From: Symsagittifera roscoffensis
Taxonomy: Eukaryota > Xenacoelomorpha > Acoela > Convolutidae
Reading direction: 5' to 3'
Assembly: GCF_963678635.1 (NCBI RefSeq)
Contig: NC_087071.1
Coordinates: 10,491,088-10,555,087, forward strand
DNA: 64,000 nt
The position numbers and the translations under genes are program-made. Under the pieces are notes generated by a model, which worked only from the letters and a program-made list of their open reading frames with translations, ran no database searches and was not told where the DNA came from. This document shows positions 28,101 to 36,869 of the stretch, piece after piece (position 1 is the first letter of the stretch; every line of letters starts with the position of its first letter).

Positions 28101-31100
28101 ACAAAAAACGACAGGGTATGTGGATCGCTCTGGAAATCTTCGGATCGCCAAGCGTGTGTGCTTGCACAAGACTTAAATGGGTTGCAAGTTGCTCAATAAA
28201 AAATTAATATTCCAATATGCCAAATGTTTATGCGTCCTCATTATCCCACTCTCCAAATTGAGCAAAAAATAGACTTATTATTTCGACTCAAATGTTTACA
28301 CCTTGGATCGGTCATTGAACGTTCTTTATTTACTTTAGGAGACTATTTAGGAGGAAATTGGAACAAGCAATGTTGTTTCTTTAATTATTGTTATTTTACT
28401 GTCCATTTTTCTCTCCCCCCCCCCCCCCCCCCAAATGTGACTTTTTTAATAAATAGGTTTTTGTTCGCCTTGCCAAATTCTCACAAAAACTGGCATGCGG
28501 ACCAACTAGGCCATGACAAGCTCATTTCGTCTTACGTAAACTTAAAAAACCCCTCATTACGCTATGAAATTGATGGTTTTTAGGGAAAAAGAAAAAGAAA
28601 AAGAGTCAATTTACTTACGACTTACAACTATCAATCATTTTGTTGATGGCACTGTTTTGTGTAATTTTAGTGTTTGGTTGGTAATTGGAATTTAATCTTT
28701 GTCTTCTTTTTCAAGCTTCATATTTTGAGGTCATCCAATTTTTTCTGACACCAAATTTTTTGACACCAAATTTACATATACTCCTCCTCTGCTCACTCTT
28801 TACTATTCCATCTATTTTTTTTCCTTTAAACAGATAAATTGTTACAGGCCTAAATCGATAAATTTTTACAGGCCTAAGAACACCAAACTTTGTTCTTTGG
28901 TCAAATTTCGAATGAAACAAAAGCCTTGATTTTTCCCGATGCTCTTTGACGAGTATGACGAACAATATTGCTTTGTTTTTGAAATTTGAACATATTTAAA
29001 TTGAAAAAAAATATTACGTTTTTTGAAAAATTTCCCCTTATCCACAAAAATACAGTGTAATGAATATAACGCCCAGCAAGGTCTTCAAAAAACAAATTAA
29101 TTGCCTAAACATAATTTTGAACTATTTGAGAGCCGTATCAAGTCGCTGCTTACGCGTTGAAAGCACAAAGCATATCGCGCGTTAAGTTCAAAACTCCCAT
29201 ACAAAAATCTTAACCAGAAACTATTTAATTTTTTTTTTAATTATTCAATTAAAAATGTAAATAATTTTAAGGTGGTAAAAAAAGAAATTCTGATCAAAAA
29301 AGACCGAGGTTTAAACATTGAAATTGGTCCATTAAAATTATTTTTTGAAATCTCTCGTCATTCCTGTTATGTGGTCGCACCGACCACATAACAGGAATGA
29401 CGAGAAATTTCAAAAAATAATTTTAATCGACCAATTTCAATGTTTAAACCTCGGTCTTTTTTGATCAGAATTTCTTTTTTTACCTTCTTAAAATTATTTA
29501 CATTTTCAATTGAATAATTAAAAAAAAATTTAAATAGTTTCTGGTTAAGATTTTTGTATGGGAGTTTTGAACTTAACGCGCGATATGCTTTGTGCTTTCA
29601 ACGCGTAAGCAGCGACTTGATACGGCTTTCAAATAGTTCAAAATTATGTTTAGGCAATTAATTTGTTTTTTGAAGACCTTGCTGGGCGTTATATTCATTA
29701 CACTGTATTTTTACACTGTAACCACAGAGCTCCATTTCCGGATAGCCAAAAAAAAACTGAATTTCTTGTCGATGTTATTGGCAAGAAAAGAAAATTTAAC
29801 TAAAAAGGCAACTTCGTCACAGATATTGGACCAATTTTATTTAAACCCTTAAATTATCTCATTTTTTTCAGAATTTAGCTAAGAAAAATCTAAAAAATAA
29901 AAAACGTTTTAAATGCGTACTAGCTTTGATTTCATGGAATTAATTAACAAAAAAGTGTGACTACTTTGATACGCAATATTTTTTCGGCTTTCCGGGAATA
30001 AAACTGTCGTTCGGTTATCCGGGAACAAATTTTCTTGGCTATCCAATGACAAAGTTTTTTTTGGCTATCCTCGAACAAATTTTTTTTTCAGCCATCCAGT
30101 AAATATCCAAATAAGAGAAAAATACATTAGGTGTCTTGAGATTGGCGCGGGGAGCAGGCACCAAAAAAGTTCAAAAATTCGGTTTATTGCCAATGTCTTT
30201 TTTTTCAAATATTTGCCACTGTAGCAAAAAATTTTGCAATTAAGATTTTTACAGCGTTTTGGATTACCTCAGCTTTATTCGATTCAATATAAAAAGTTGA
30301 TGGAGTTTCCGAATTTCTTAAAGAATTATCTTCCTTCATCGTGTAATTTTTCTATTCTGAGGGCATGTAAATTACTTGGGGTAGGAGCTTTATTAGTAAA
30401 AATCCTTTTTTAAATTATCTATGCTAAAATAGTATTTGCAGCGATTAAATTTTGCGTGTAGCGAATCTTTTTTTGGCTATTGGGGACAAAAAAGATTTAG
30501 GCTATCCAGAAACTAAAAAATTTTCGGCTATCCATGAATTTTTGACTCTGTGACAACACATCATATGCACTCAAAAACTGATCTTGTTAATTTTCAAAAT
30601 TAGATCATAAAGCTCGAAATTGGTTGGTTATTAGAATAAATTATATTAAAAAATCTTGATTTAAAAAACATAATCTAAAATATTAGTTGAATATACGTTC
30701 TTGGGTCGTAAAAACAAACTCGACAGTTGGAGGAACCTTTATCAAAAATGTTTATTTGTCGTTTTTTGGGTCTTTTAAATTATTCCGTCCAAAAATCATT
30801 ATTTCAACAAATTAGCCAATCAGATTTCAGCACCATCTCAAAATGTTTTATTCACAGTTTTAAGTCGAAATATAAACAAATCGATATGGCCTAAAATGAA
30901 GAATTTTTGGTAAACTACACAAAATTATTTCAAAAATCCTCCAGAGTTTTAACCAGATTAGAAAAAAAACACAGAAAACAGCTGCAAGGAAAAAGGTGAC
31001 CCACTTTGTATCTGCTCAAAATTCGTCCTTGTTAGAAGTCGGCTCACGAATAAAGTGATCGCATTTGTATTAACCAAATTAACCAGTGCTATCAGTATGT

Positions 31101-31555
31101 TGTTCTCGGCATTTTTCATTGAATATATTACAAAATCGTAAAATTAAGAAAATTGGGCGGAATAAGTAAAAAGACTTTTTAAAAAGAGTTTTTTAATAAA
31201 AGAAGCAAAAAATTACCTTTTGATGGTCGTTAAGTGCTGCGCCCGGGGCTAACACGTAACCTTGGTCTTGTAAGTTTGACGAATCATTAAAAATTTTAGT
31301 ATTAATTTCATCATCTGCATCATTCATAACTCTTGTCATAAGTGAGTTATTTCGATGAACGAATTGAGGTAAAAGTTCGGAATCAAATTGCGTTTCAGAA
31401 CCATTGCCAAACAGAATTGATGCGACATTTCTGGAAATAATTGCCTTTTGATCTTGTAAGATGGGGTTTTGGTTCGATACATACGGTAGCGTAAGAAATT
31501 GTAAAACATAAATTAAGTAATGCTTCGATAAATTACGAATTTTTGACGATTTCAT
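13158..31555 (-). CDS. Secreted C1q/TNF-domain protein, adipolin/erythroferrone-like
   Basis: Well-supported minus-strand exons, all phase 0 with AG/GT borders, are 17912-17718, 17581-17411, 16540-16379, 16073-15888 and the terminal 13256-13158 (33 codons with TAA). A candidate first exon at 31555-31217 (113 codons) begins ATG AAA, has a hydrophobic segment at residues 12-25 (YLIYVLQFLTLPYV) typical of a signal peptide, and ends on a phase-0 GT donor. Its link is inferred from phase and strand. The middle is acidic and Asn-rich (a run of six Asn), then there is a CGNVCEYYP segment. The C-terminal half reads GSFIRGFRLS, VPLSGVYSLSLSLHF and finally SEFSAHLIGA, the strand pattern of the globular C1q domain in FAM132 proteins (adipolin, erythroferrone), which are secreted hormones. 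About 30-40 residues between exons 15888 and 13256 are missing, so one exon was not found. The pattern match is from memory, not a search. Confidence 0.6.
13395..13955. repeat. Tandem repeat, three diverged units of about 175-185 bp
   Basis: The block GTTG[CT]ATTACTAT[CT]AAG recurs at 13420, 13595 and 13780, each followed by a similar AT-rich tail. A fourth unit is started at 13921 (TATAAAAGG through GTTGTGG) and then diverges. The array lies in the last intron of the C1q-like gene. Confidence 0.65.
13946..14123 (+). other. Cysteine-rich open stretch, possible exon of unknown strand
   Basis: The sequence is less AT-rich than its surroundings. One plus frame reads through to a TAG at 14121-14123 with six cysteines in about 55 codons (KCTVNCFACG, DKYCELG, NSCENT), and a second plus frame is also open to 14109. 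The minus strand has one open frame between possible splice sites. It begins exactly where the tandem array stops. No family was assigned; it could be a lost exon or a gene fragment carried by the repeat. Confidence 0.25.
14150..14222 (-). repeat. tRNA-like head of a SINE or tRNA pseudogene
   Basis: On the minus strand the sequence contains a good pol III A box (TGGCTGAGTGG) and, 32 bases on, a near-consensus B box (GGTTCGAATAT). The anticodon region is ACTCGTAA. The acceptor and T stems do not pair, so this is not a working tRNA. It most resembles the head of a tRNA-derived SINE. The SINE body could not be delimited. Confidence 0.5.
15646..15758 (-). pseudogene. Decayed duplicate of part of the C1q exon 15888-16073
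   Basis: The stretch follows the same order as 15850-15954: TCTAATTGATA, a TCTCTCTG-like block, ACACGTA, ACAGACAC/ATAGACAC, and a GTGCTCTAAT block against GTGTTCTAGG. In the C1q frame it reads like the exon's last part and donor, but with many changes. It lies about 200 bp downstream of the true exon and looks like a local tandem duplication that lost function. Confidence 0.5.
16930..17226 (-). mobile_element. Non-autonomous element F2 (GGCGGATTTAGG ends)
   Basis: Starts GGGGGCGGATCTAGG and ends CACCCTAAATCCGC, forming inverted termini. Internal GC-rich blocks (GCGCTCCCCCC, GGATATCTCAAAATAGTAC, GGCAGGGGGTC) recur inverted at 38359-38981 and 63318-63547. Ends of the CAGGGGCGGATTTAGG type are common in hAT-derived miniature elements. 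It lies in an intron of the C1q-like gene. Confidence 0.65.
17934..18860 (+). mobile_element. Non-autonomous element F1, full copy (about 927 bp)
   Basis: It opens CCCGGGTTGACCTTCATACA and closes with the inverted counterpart GTATGATAAG...GGTCATCCTGGG. Subterminal repeats of the TATCATACAATT type occur at both ends. A copy of the same length in opposite orientation is at 35943-36869, sharing GCATGCAAAAGTTA and GTGTGCATAACGTAGTCCTGG internally. No transposase frame is present. It inserted just upstream of exon 17718-17912 of the C1q-like gene. Confidence 0.75.
19105..19330 (+). mobile_element. Element F1, truncated 5' copy
   Basis: CCCGGGTTGACCTCCATACA and the next about 220 bases match 17934-18165 almost base for base, including the GATTCTAATAAAACAGTCTG block. 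The copy then ends abruptly near 19330. Confidence 0.75.
19378..19955 (+). repeat. F1-related scraps and an about 70-bp direct repeat
   Basis: TTTGGAGTGTATGGAAAAAT and the following 50 bases occur at 19380-19450 and again at 19881-19950. The second copy lies inside an F1-type end beginning CCGGGTTGACCTCCATACAC at 19811. The arrangement suggests a diverged F1 derivative partly duplicated by recombination. Confidence 0.5.
19956..22404. other. AT-rich spacer, no gene recognised
   Basis: No exon-like, GC-shifted stretch with splice sites was found except a short scrap of repeat R3 near 20900-21015. Missing 5' exons of gene 2 could be here but were not recognised. Confidence 0.4.
22405..28207 (+). 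CDS. Gene 2: partial split gene, paralogue of gene 1, family not recognised
   Basis: Exons are 22405-22516, 22816-22964, 23147-23280, 24873-25051 and 28090-28207 (TAA at 28205-28207). Joining phases agree (AG|T, G|AA, phase 0, TG|T). The intron after 22964 appears to use a GC donor (AATG|GCTAGT), because extending to the GT further on brings in a stop and because gene 1 splits the same codon. Peptide landmarks are DDWQSLVF, FCLLGF, MGGCCSYQIGIYNRFG, KGLSPRVYYDKL, AQYDFDLCVN and VVGFGRGNL, all aligning with gene 1. The last exon (RQGMWIALEIFGSPS) is separated by an intron gene 1 lacks. AATAAA overlaps the final codons (28195). The 5' end was not found. Gene 2 lies inside the proposed first intron of the minus-strand C1q-like gene. 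Confidence 0.6.
23713..24277. mobile_element. Inverted-repeat element F7 (about 565 bp)
   Basis: Left end TTTCTCTGGATTCCAGAGA with CACTAAATTGCGCG and CTATCCAGTGCA; the right end is the inverse order, TGCACTGGATAAGCGCAC, AATTTAGTG, TCTCTGGAATCCAGAGAAA. The inverted termini are about 55 bp with mismatches. One end is also seen at 3667-3727. It sits in an intron of gene 2. Confidence 0.65.
24300..24500 (+). repeat. Internal fragment of element F1
   Basis: Shares CAGGTCGTTT, TATGCATTGTAAATG, CACCTTTGGTG and GAACACAACCCAAAAA with the interior of 17934-18860 (about 18560-18670). Terminal repeats are absent. Confidence 0.55.
24640..24806 (-). repeat. Partial copy of element F2
   Basis: TTTTTTTGGCGCACCCCTCGCC, AATAGTACCAAA, GGTGCGCAGGGAG and the end block CCCCCTAAATTCGC follow the order seen in 16930-17226. 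The other terminus is missing or diverged. It lies just before exon 24873-25051 of gene 2. Confidence 0.5.
25052..28089. other. Last intron of gene 2, no gene recognised
   Basis: Three kilobases of AT-rich sequence. A weak inverted pair (TGCTGGTCGTCTTTG near 27781 and AAGACACGACCAGCA near 27896) is the only structure I noticed. Confidence 0.4.
28415..28432 (+). repeat. Poly(C) run of 18
   Basis: Eighteen consecutive C in an otherwise AT-rich spacer downstream of gene 2. Length is likely unreliable in the assembly. Confidence 0.9.
29046..29712. repeat. Near-perfect 667-bp palindrome (arms about 330 bp, 3-nt loop)
   Basis: The arms are reverse complements around GTGGTCG-CAC-CGACCAC (centre 29379). 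Matching blocks from the tips inward are AATACAGTGTAATGAATATA, CCAGCAAGGTCTTC, CGCTGCTTACGCGTTGAAAG, GCATATCGCGCGTTAAG and AAAAGACCGAGGTTTAAAC, each found inverted in the right arm. Only scattered mismatches and small indels are visible. No long frame is present. It lies in the proposed first intron of the C1q-like gene and is followed after about 10 bp by element F8. It could be a snap-back transposon or a hairpin-RNA locus. Confidence 0.85.
29723..30552. mobile_element. Inverted-repeat element F8 (GGATAGCC motif, about 830 bp)
   Basis: Ends CACAGAG...TTCCGGATAGCCAAAA and, inverted, TTTTCGGCTATCCATGAA...CTCTGTG. Several further copies of GGCTATCC or GGTTATCC, followed by GAACAAA or GACAAA, lie inside (29985-30110, 30470-30530), as in elements with subterminal transposase-binding repeats. 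No transposase frame is present. Confidence 0.55.
30553..31216. other. Spacer/intron, no feature recognised
   Basis: AT-rich, without exon-like or repeat structure that I could see. Confidence 0.4.
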
Positions 31556-33892
31556 TGTGGATTTTATTTACGGTTTTTGAATTTCAACTTTTTTGCATAA
31601 TAAAAGTCGGAATTTGAATTTAATTAGGATAGTTTTTGTAGATCGAGCGGATATTAAACGTAAATTAGGCTGTTTTGGCTCGTTTGGGAAATAAACAAGA
31701 TTACTAGAAAATCAATGTTTGTTGAAAATTGGTATATTTTGACAGATTTCTATCAGCAAAATAAGAGTAGTATGTTCAGGTGGCTTTGATTAAATGATTT
31801 GTCAATGAGGGGAAGTATTAGTTATAACCAAGTTATAAAAGGAGTTACTGACCGAAATTTGGTAAATTAGTCTGAAAATGAGATCAGAGCGCCAATTTGT
31901 TTATTTTGGCAACTTCACCCGATCTCAAATTAAGATTATGATTTTGTAAAGGTAAAGTTTATTTAATCTACTTTCCTGTCTGCTGTTCGTTTACACGTGT
32001 GTGGTCGAATCTGGAAAGGACAAAAACAATCCGTTTCTGTTTTGTCCGACCGACTTAAAAATAATCTCGGGTGAAAAGAACACGAAGAATAACAACCAAA
32101 TACGAAATTTTCTATAATTTGGTAAATAATATGTTCAAAAAGACGAATTAATACTTTGTGAAAAAATGACACGAAGAATTGTGACTTTACTATTTTCAGC
32201 TTAAGAAGATTTTAGTCTCTTTCTAGCTGTTTTTATTGGTACGAAAACTGGTCAATAGGCGATCAGAAAATGCCAGAAAAGCCAGAAATTGGAACTACAA
32301 TGCCAGAAAATACAACGAAAACGCCAGTATTCTAACTTTTCGTTTTTGAAAGGGCTCCTTAATCTTATTTCACCGGCGTCAATTGATAAATCGGGCCAAA
32401 TTACTTAGTTTTTCGTTACAAATTTGTCAACAATTCGGCCGCGCTTAAAATTAAGTGTGGTCTTTAAAATTGCTTAGAGCTAATTCCTGTCTAAATTTAA
32501 AAGCAAAATACGCAAATGGCTTAACCCCCCAGGAACTACCATTCAGACCTGTACCCCCCTCTATCTTTTTATCTCAAAATTAGATGTTTAATTTTACAAG
32601 TGGTAATATCGATACCATTTTGTAATTTATGAATTGTAGCCTGTAATTATAAAGAAAATACACAAGTTTCTTTACATCTTGAACAAAAACGCAAATTTTG
32701 TGAGTTGTAAAAATATAATTGTACGTTTATTAATTGACACCTGCTAATAAATCAATTATATTCGACTTGTTAAGTCAAACATAACACAAAAATTATGCGT
32801 GCTCAAATTTTTGATGGAGTTTAAATGAAATTTTCTTTGGTTTCTTGAAGGTTGTAAGACGTCATATTTCTTTTATTGTGGATTTTCTTCATAAAGTGCT
32901 TTTCTGTTTGATATCTGAAGTGCAAAACGATCTGTTTGTTTTCAGAATGAACAAATTATCGGTGATCGGCCATACGACCGAATGTTCAATAAGCAGACCC
33001 ATTTTTCCGGGCCCATGTGGACAATCGCCCCCCTTAGAAGACCAAGTAAACAATCTACCCCGTAAAATTAAATGGCAAATTCAAGACATAAGGCATGCAT
33101 GTACTATGCTCAAATCTGATTGGCTGAAAAACATTACTTTTAGCCAAGTTAACTCCCCCCCCTTAAATTGATTTAGGGGGAGATTGTCCACTTGGTCTTT
33201 TTCCGTTTTCCTAAATTCACAAAAAAATAATGTATTTCAAACTGTTTTTTGAACAGTAACTTTATTCTCGAAGTTTTTCAATTAAAAAAGTTTTATAGGT
33301 CTTCATTTGTTTTTAATTGCACTCTTTGTATTTTTGTTCAGAACGATTCGGCTGATTTACTATTCGGTTTTTCGATCCGTTTTCAAGCGATATCAAATGA
33401 TAGACAGCGTCCGTCAATTCGGACTACAAATAGAGCCGATCTTTTATCAATCTCGGTCAGAGCAGACAAATGTATGCACTGATTACAAAAGCGAAAAGTA
33501 GAGACCACTTTCTGGCTACAAATTCTCTTTTGTAAATTTATCTAATTACTGCCTTCAGGCGCCTAAGTTTTATAACCTGATTATAAGTGAAGTGTACTTA
33601 ACTAGACAGCCATCTGATTGATTTACCTGTTTTGATGTAAGTGAACGAAACGATCACGGATTTGAATGGGCTGAAGTGTAAAATAGCTAAATTTTACATT
33701 GGTTCAACCCGAAAGTATATTTCAGAGTATTGAACATAATCTACCCCCTAAATAATGGGGTATGTCGGGGCTCTTTTCTGTTTTACGGCCCAGAAATTAT
33801 TATTTCAGCCATTTTGAAAGTCTGATCATGATGCTCGAATCTGATTGGTTGAAATTAGTATCGGCGAAAAGAGTGCGGTCTGTATTTAGACA
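31556..33892. other. Upstream spacer of the C1q-like gene; weak fold-back only
   Basis: If the 31217-31555 exon is the true first exon, its promoter lies here on the minus strand; no clear TATA box was found. At 33025-33210 a diverged inverted pair (GGACAATCGCCCCCC...GGGGGAGATTGTCC) suggests an old miniature element. A related end is near 37070-37130. Confidence 0.35.
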
Positions 33893-33900
33893 GGTATTCA

Positions 33901-34132
33901 CACATTTCGCGCCTCACACGTTTTGCCCCTCTTAAATCTAGTGGCACATTTCGCCCAAGAAAGCGGCGTTAATTAACTGTGTAATAAGTTAGGGGCGAAA
34001 CTTGCGAGGACGAAATGTGTGAAATTATTAGGGGCGAAATGTGTGAGGGACGAAATGTGCCACTAGTTTTAAGAGGGGCGAAATGTGCCACTAGATTTAA
34101 GAGGGGCGAAATGTGCGAGGGGCGAAACGTGG
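33901..34132. mobile_element. Inverted-repeat element F3 with 8-bp target duplication
   Basis: The left arm CACATTTCGC...GCCCCTCTTAAATCTAGTGG is inverted at the right as CCACTAGATTTAAGAGGGGC...GCGAAACGTGG. The right arm contains an extra partial duplication of GGGGCGAAATGTG. The flanks GGTATTCA and GGCATTCA match at 7 of 8 bases, as expected of a hAT-type insertion. Confidence 0.7.
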
Positions 34133-34140
34133 GGCATTCA

Positions 34141-34331
34141 TTTAGACAACCGCGTATTCATACTCGTCAGTAAGCAGACAATTACCATACTAACCAATCA
34201 GAATTGAGATGAGAAAGCAAGTTTACGAAATGAATAGTTATTAATTATTCATTTCTTCCTTGTCTCGATTCGGATTGGTTTATACAGTTTTTGTCTTCTT
34301 ACTGACGAGTCTGAATACGCGGTTGTCTAAA
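34141..34331. mobile_element. Inverted-repeat element F4 (about 190 bp)
   Basis: TTTAGACAACCGCGTATTCA, then ACTCGTCAGTAAG on the left; CTTACTGACGAGT, then TGAATACGCGGTTGTCTAAA on the right. The interior also pairs (AACCAATCAGAAT against ATTCGGATTGG). A relative is at 37906-38217. Confidence 0.7.
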
Positions 34332-34372
34332 TACTGCAACCCAACCGATATTTTGGACCGTATAACAGAAAA

Positions 34373-35107
34373 GGGGCGCTCAACAGTGCCCAAAATACCA
34401 CAGTGCAGAAACTGAAAAAGTTTTCAAGAAGAAGAAGAAAAATGTATTTATCCAAAATCATGTAAAGACAAACAACAATCATCAATTTATTTCCAACTAG
34501 GGGTCTTATGCACTAAACAGCCCAAAATCAAATTTTCTACATCGTAAGCTGGAAATTATGCGATCAACTTTGATTGGGTAATTTTAGCCAATAAATTTCA
34601 AGTTACACGGTCAGGCATTCCGATAAACCTTTCTAGCAGATAAAAATTACAACCGAAATTGCCGAAAAGTTGGAACTTTGAGTCGAAGTATCAAATTAAT
34701 TTTAAGTCACTTGTGAAACTTGCCCAGACAAGCAAAATTCAGTAAAATGGCATGATCAAACCAAATTTAATTTTCTTTATCATTTCGGCTAATAATTTTA
34801 TATGCTTGAAATTTCAATTAAAATGGCAGAAAATGTCGATGGAACTTGATTGGCTAATTAGCCAATTAAATTCATCCACAATAATTTCAGTTCAAGAGAT
34901 GTAGAAATAACGAATTTGGGCCGTTTAGTGCATAAGACACCCAACTAGTTACAAACAATTGATATGGACCCATTCAAATCAGTACATGAAATTGGAAAGG
35001 ATAGAGGAAAGGCGCATTGCGCACCTACTTAAAGTCTACCCTCAACAGTGCCGCAAATTAATGATATTTGATAAATATGATCTCTGTTTGTGAATTGCTG
35101 GCAATGG
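34373..35107. mobile_element. CAACAGTGCC-type element, interrupted by a nested insertion
   Basis: Begins GGGGCGCTCAACAGTGCCC. The motif CAACAGTGCC recurs near 35045 and across the adjoining element. Its own right end cannot be separated with certainty from the later insertion at 35108. It contains the nested element 34501-34940. Confidence 0.45.
34501..34940. mobile_element. Nested 440-bp inverted-repeat element F5 with 8-bp target duplication
   Basis: Terminal inverted repeats are GGGTCTTATGCACTAAACAG at the left and the inverse of GTGTCTTATGCACTAAACGG at the right, about 26 bp with two mismatches. They are flanked by identical CCAACTAG at 34493-34500 and 34941-34948. An 8-bp duplication suits hAT-like transposition. 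It has no coding capacity. Confidence 0.85.
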
Positions 35108-35491
35108 GCACTACAACAGTGCCGAAGTACAACAGTGCCGAACAAAAAAATAGTCCAACAGTGCCGAAAATGAAAACTTTATGCAACAGTGCCGAAAATT
35201 TGAACAAATTTCAACATATGTAAGGGCGGCAATCGAAAACTGAACGGCGATTGTCTACAATCTTAAGTGACATTTTAAGATTTTGAGCAAGAAAATTGGC
35301 AACTTAGACAATTTGGGGCCAAAATAATTGTTTAATTTGCAGTTGAAGACATTTTGGCGCCAAAATTGGAGTGATTTTCTTTGTTATTTAGCGTCAATAA
35401 TTTCCGGCTTCTTAGAAAATGCGTTTAATTTATTCTGAAATTTTCCCGCCTTTTTCGGCACTGTTGTACTTTAGCACTGTTGAACGCCCCC
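35108..35491. mobile_element. CAACAGTGCC-type element with 9-bp target duplication
   Basis: Left end GGGCACTACAACAGTGCCG and right end GCACTGTTGAACGCCCCC are inverted. Both are flanked by GCTGGCAAT (35099-35107 and 35492-35500). Internal copies of CAACAGTGCCGAA cluster near the left end. Another end of the family (GGCACCGTTGAAC...CTGCCCC) is at 35748-35795. Confidence 0.75.
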
Positions 35492-35942
35492 GCTGGCAAT
35501 TTTACGTGAATGCGGTTTTGTTTTGGAGCGAAACCGAGAAGAAAGTTTGAAAATTCGCTTAGTTGTTTGAAAAAGTTTGAGTTAGTTGTTTGTTCAGAAA
35601 AATTTATGACGCCGCGCTAGGGCAACTTTTGCTGGTTTACGCCGCATCAATTTAAAATGGGTAATGGTGTCTTTTCAACTAGCGTTTTTTCGAATAAAAT
35701 TAAATTAAGATTTGGGATGAGTTAAAACAGTATTCAAAATGATTTTCGGCACCGTTGAACATTATTTTAAATTTCGGCATTGGTGTACTGCCCCAACAGA
35801 AAATACCCTATGTCGGGGTGCTAGGAAATTTAGTAAACCGGTTCTTAAGCAGACCTAAAAATGACCAATCAGAAAGCTCCACCATTTATTCGCATAAAAA
35901 GGCTCAAAATTGCAGTTTTTTTTTTAAATTTTAGTAAAGCAT

Positions 35943-36869
35943 CCCTGGTTGACCAGAAATGCTAGTCATACAATTTTTATATATGGAAAAATGATAAGCA
36001 TACATTTTTCATGCAATTTCACAAGTACAAAAAGTGCATGAAAAGTCTATGATTAGTAATTTTTCGTATATGGAAACTGTATGACTAGCATTTTTCGGTA
36101 AATCAAAATTATTGATCTTTTACACATTTTCTTTTTTCAAATTTTTTTTTGGTTGTGTTCGTTACTGAACACAAGTAACAAAAATCCTGGTTAGTCAAAC
36201 ATAGAGTACCTAATAGTTTTACCATCTCGCATTTAAATGCGTTGGAAACGGCCTCAATTGTCATAAATCTGTCTCACACAAATAATATAACAATGTATCA
36301 AACTTTTAAATTTGGCAAAAACTTTCAAAGATGATAATTTTTAAGTTTTGAATTTTTAAATTATCAGACATTGATCAAAGCATACCTAAGCGATACAAAA
36401 GAAAGAGGAGTTTTCAGTGTTTTTGAGAAAGATTATCAAGCGAAAAGGAAAACAGTTCAATATTTGTGTATCCAGGACTAAGTTATGCACACAAAAAAAA
36501 TAACTTTTGCATGCAAATTTTTGTTCTAGAAATATTAGTTTAGGTAAAAAAATCATTTTGTGGTTGGAAAAAAAACACAAAAAAAAATTTGGGGTTAATT
36601 CAAAAAAAATATGAAAAATTTTTGTTGTCGCCATCAAAAAAACGCTATTCAGACAATTTCCATATTATCATTTTTTTGGCAATCAGTTTTTGTTTTCCAT
36701 TTGGTGCGATACAGCGAATTTTTGTGCCAAACTAGGAAAAAGATCTTCGAAACTTCGATGACACCATTTTAGCAAAATGTATGAAACTTAAATGATTAAT
36801 TTTTTTTTCATAGACTCAGATTATGGAATTGTATGACTAGCATTTTTGGTCTATGGAGGTCAACCCGGT
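35943..36869 (-). mobile_element. Element F1, full copy in inverse orientation (about 927 bp)
   Basis: Begins CCCTGGTTGACCAGAAATGC and ends GGTCTATGGAGGTCAACCCGG. Internally, CCAGGACTAAGTTATGCACA followed by TTTTGCATGC is the reverse complement of the block at 18299-18343. Its length equals the copy at 17934-18860. Confidence 0.75.

Noticed and set aside
28224..28583. 119-codon frame downstream of gene 2
   Set aside because: It depends on translation of the poly(C) run as poly-proline and has no supporting signals.
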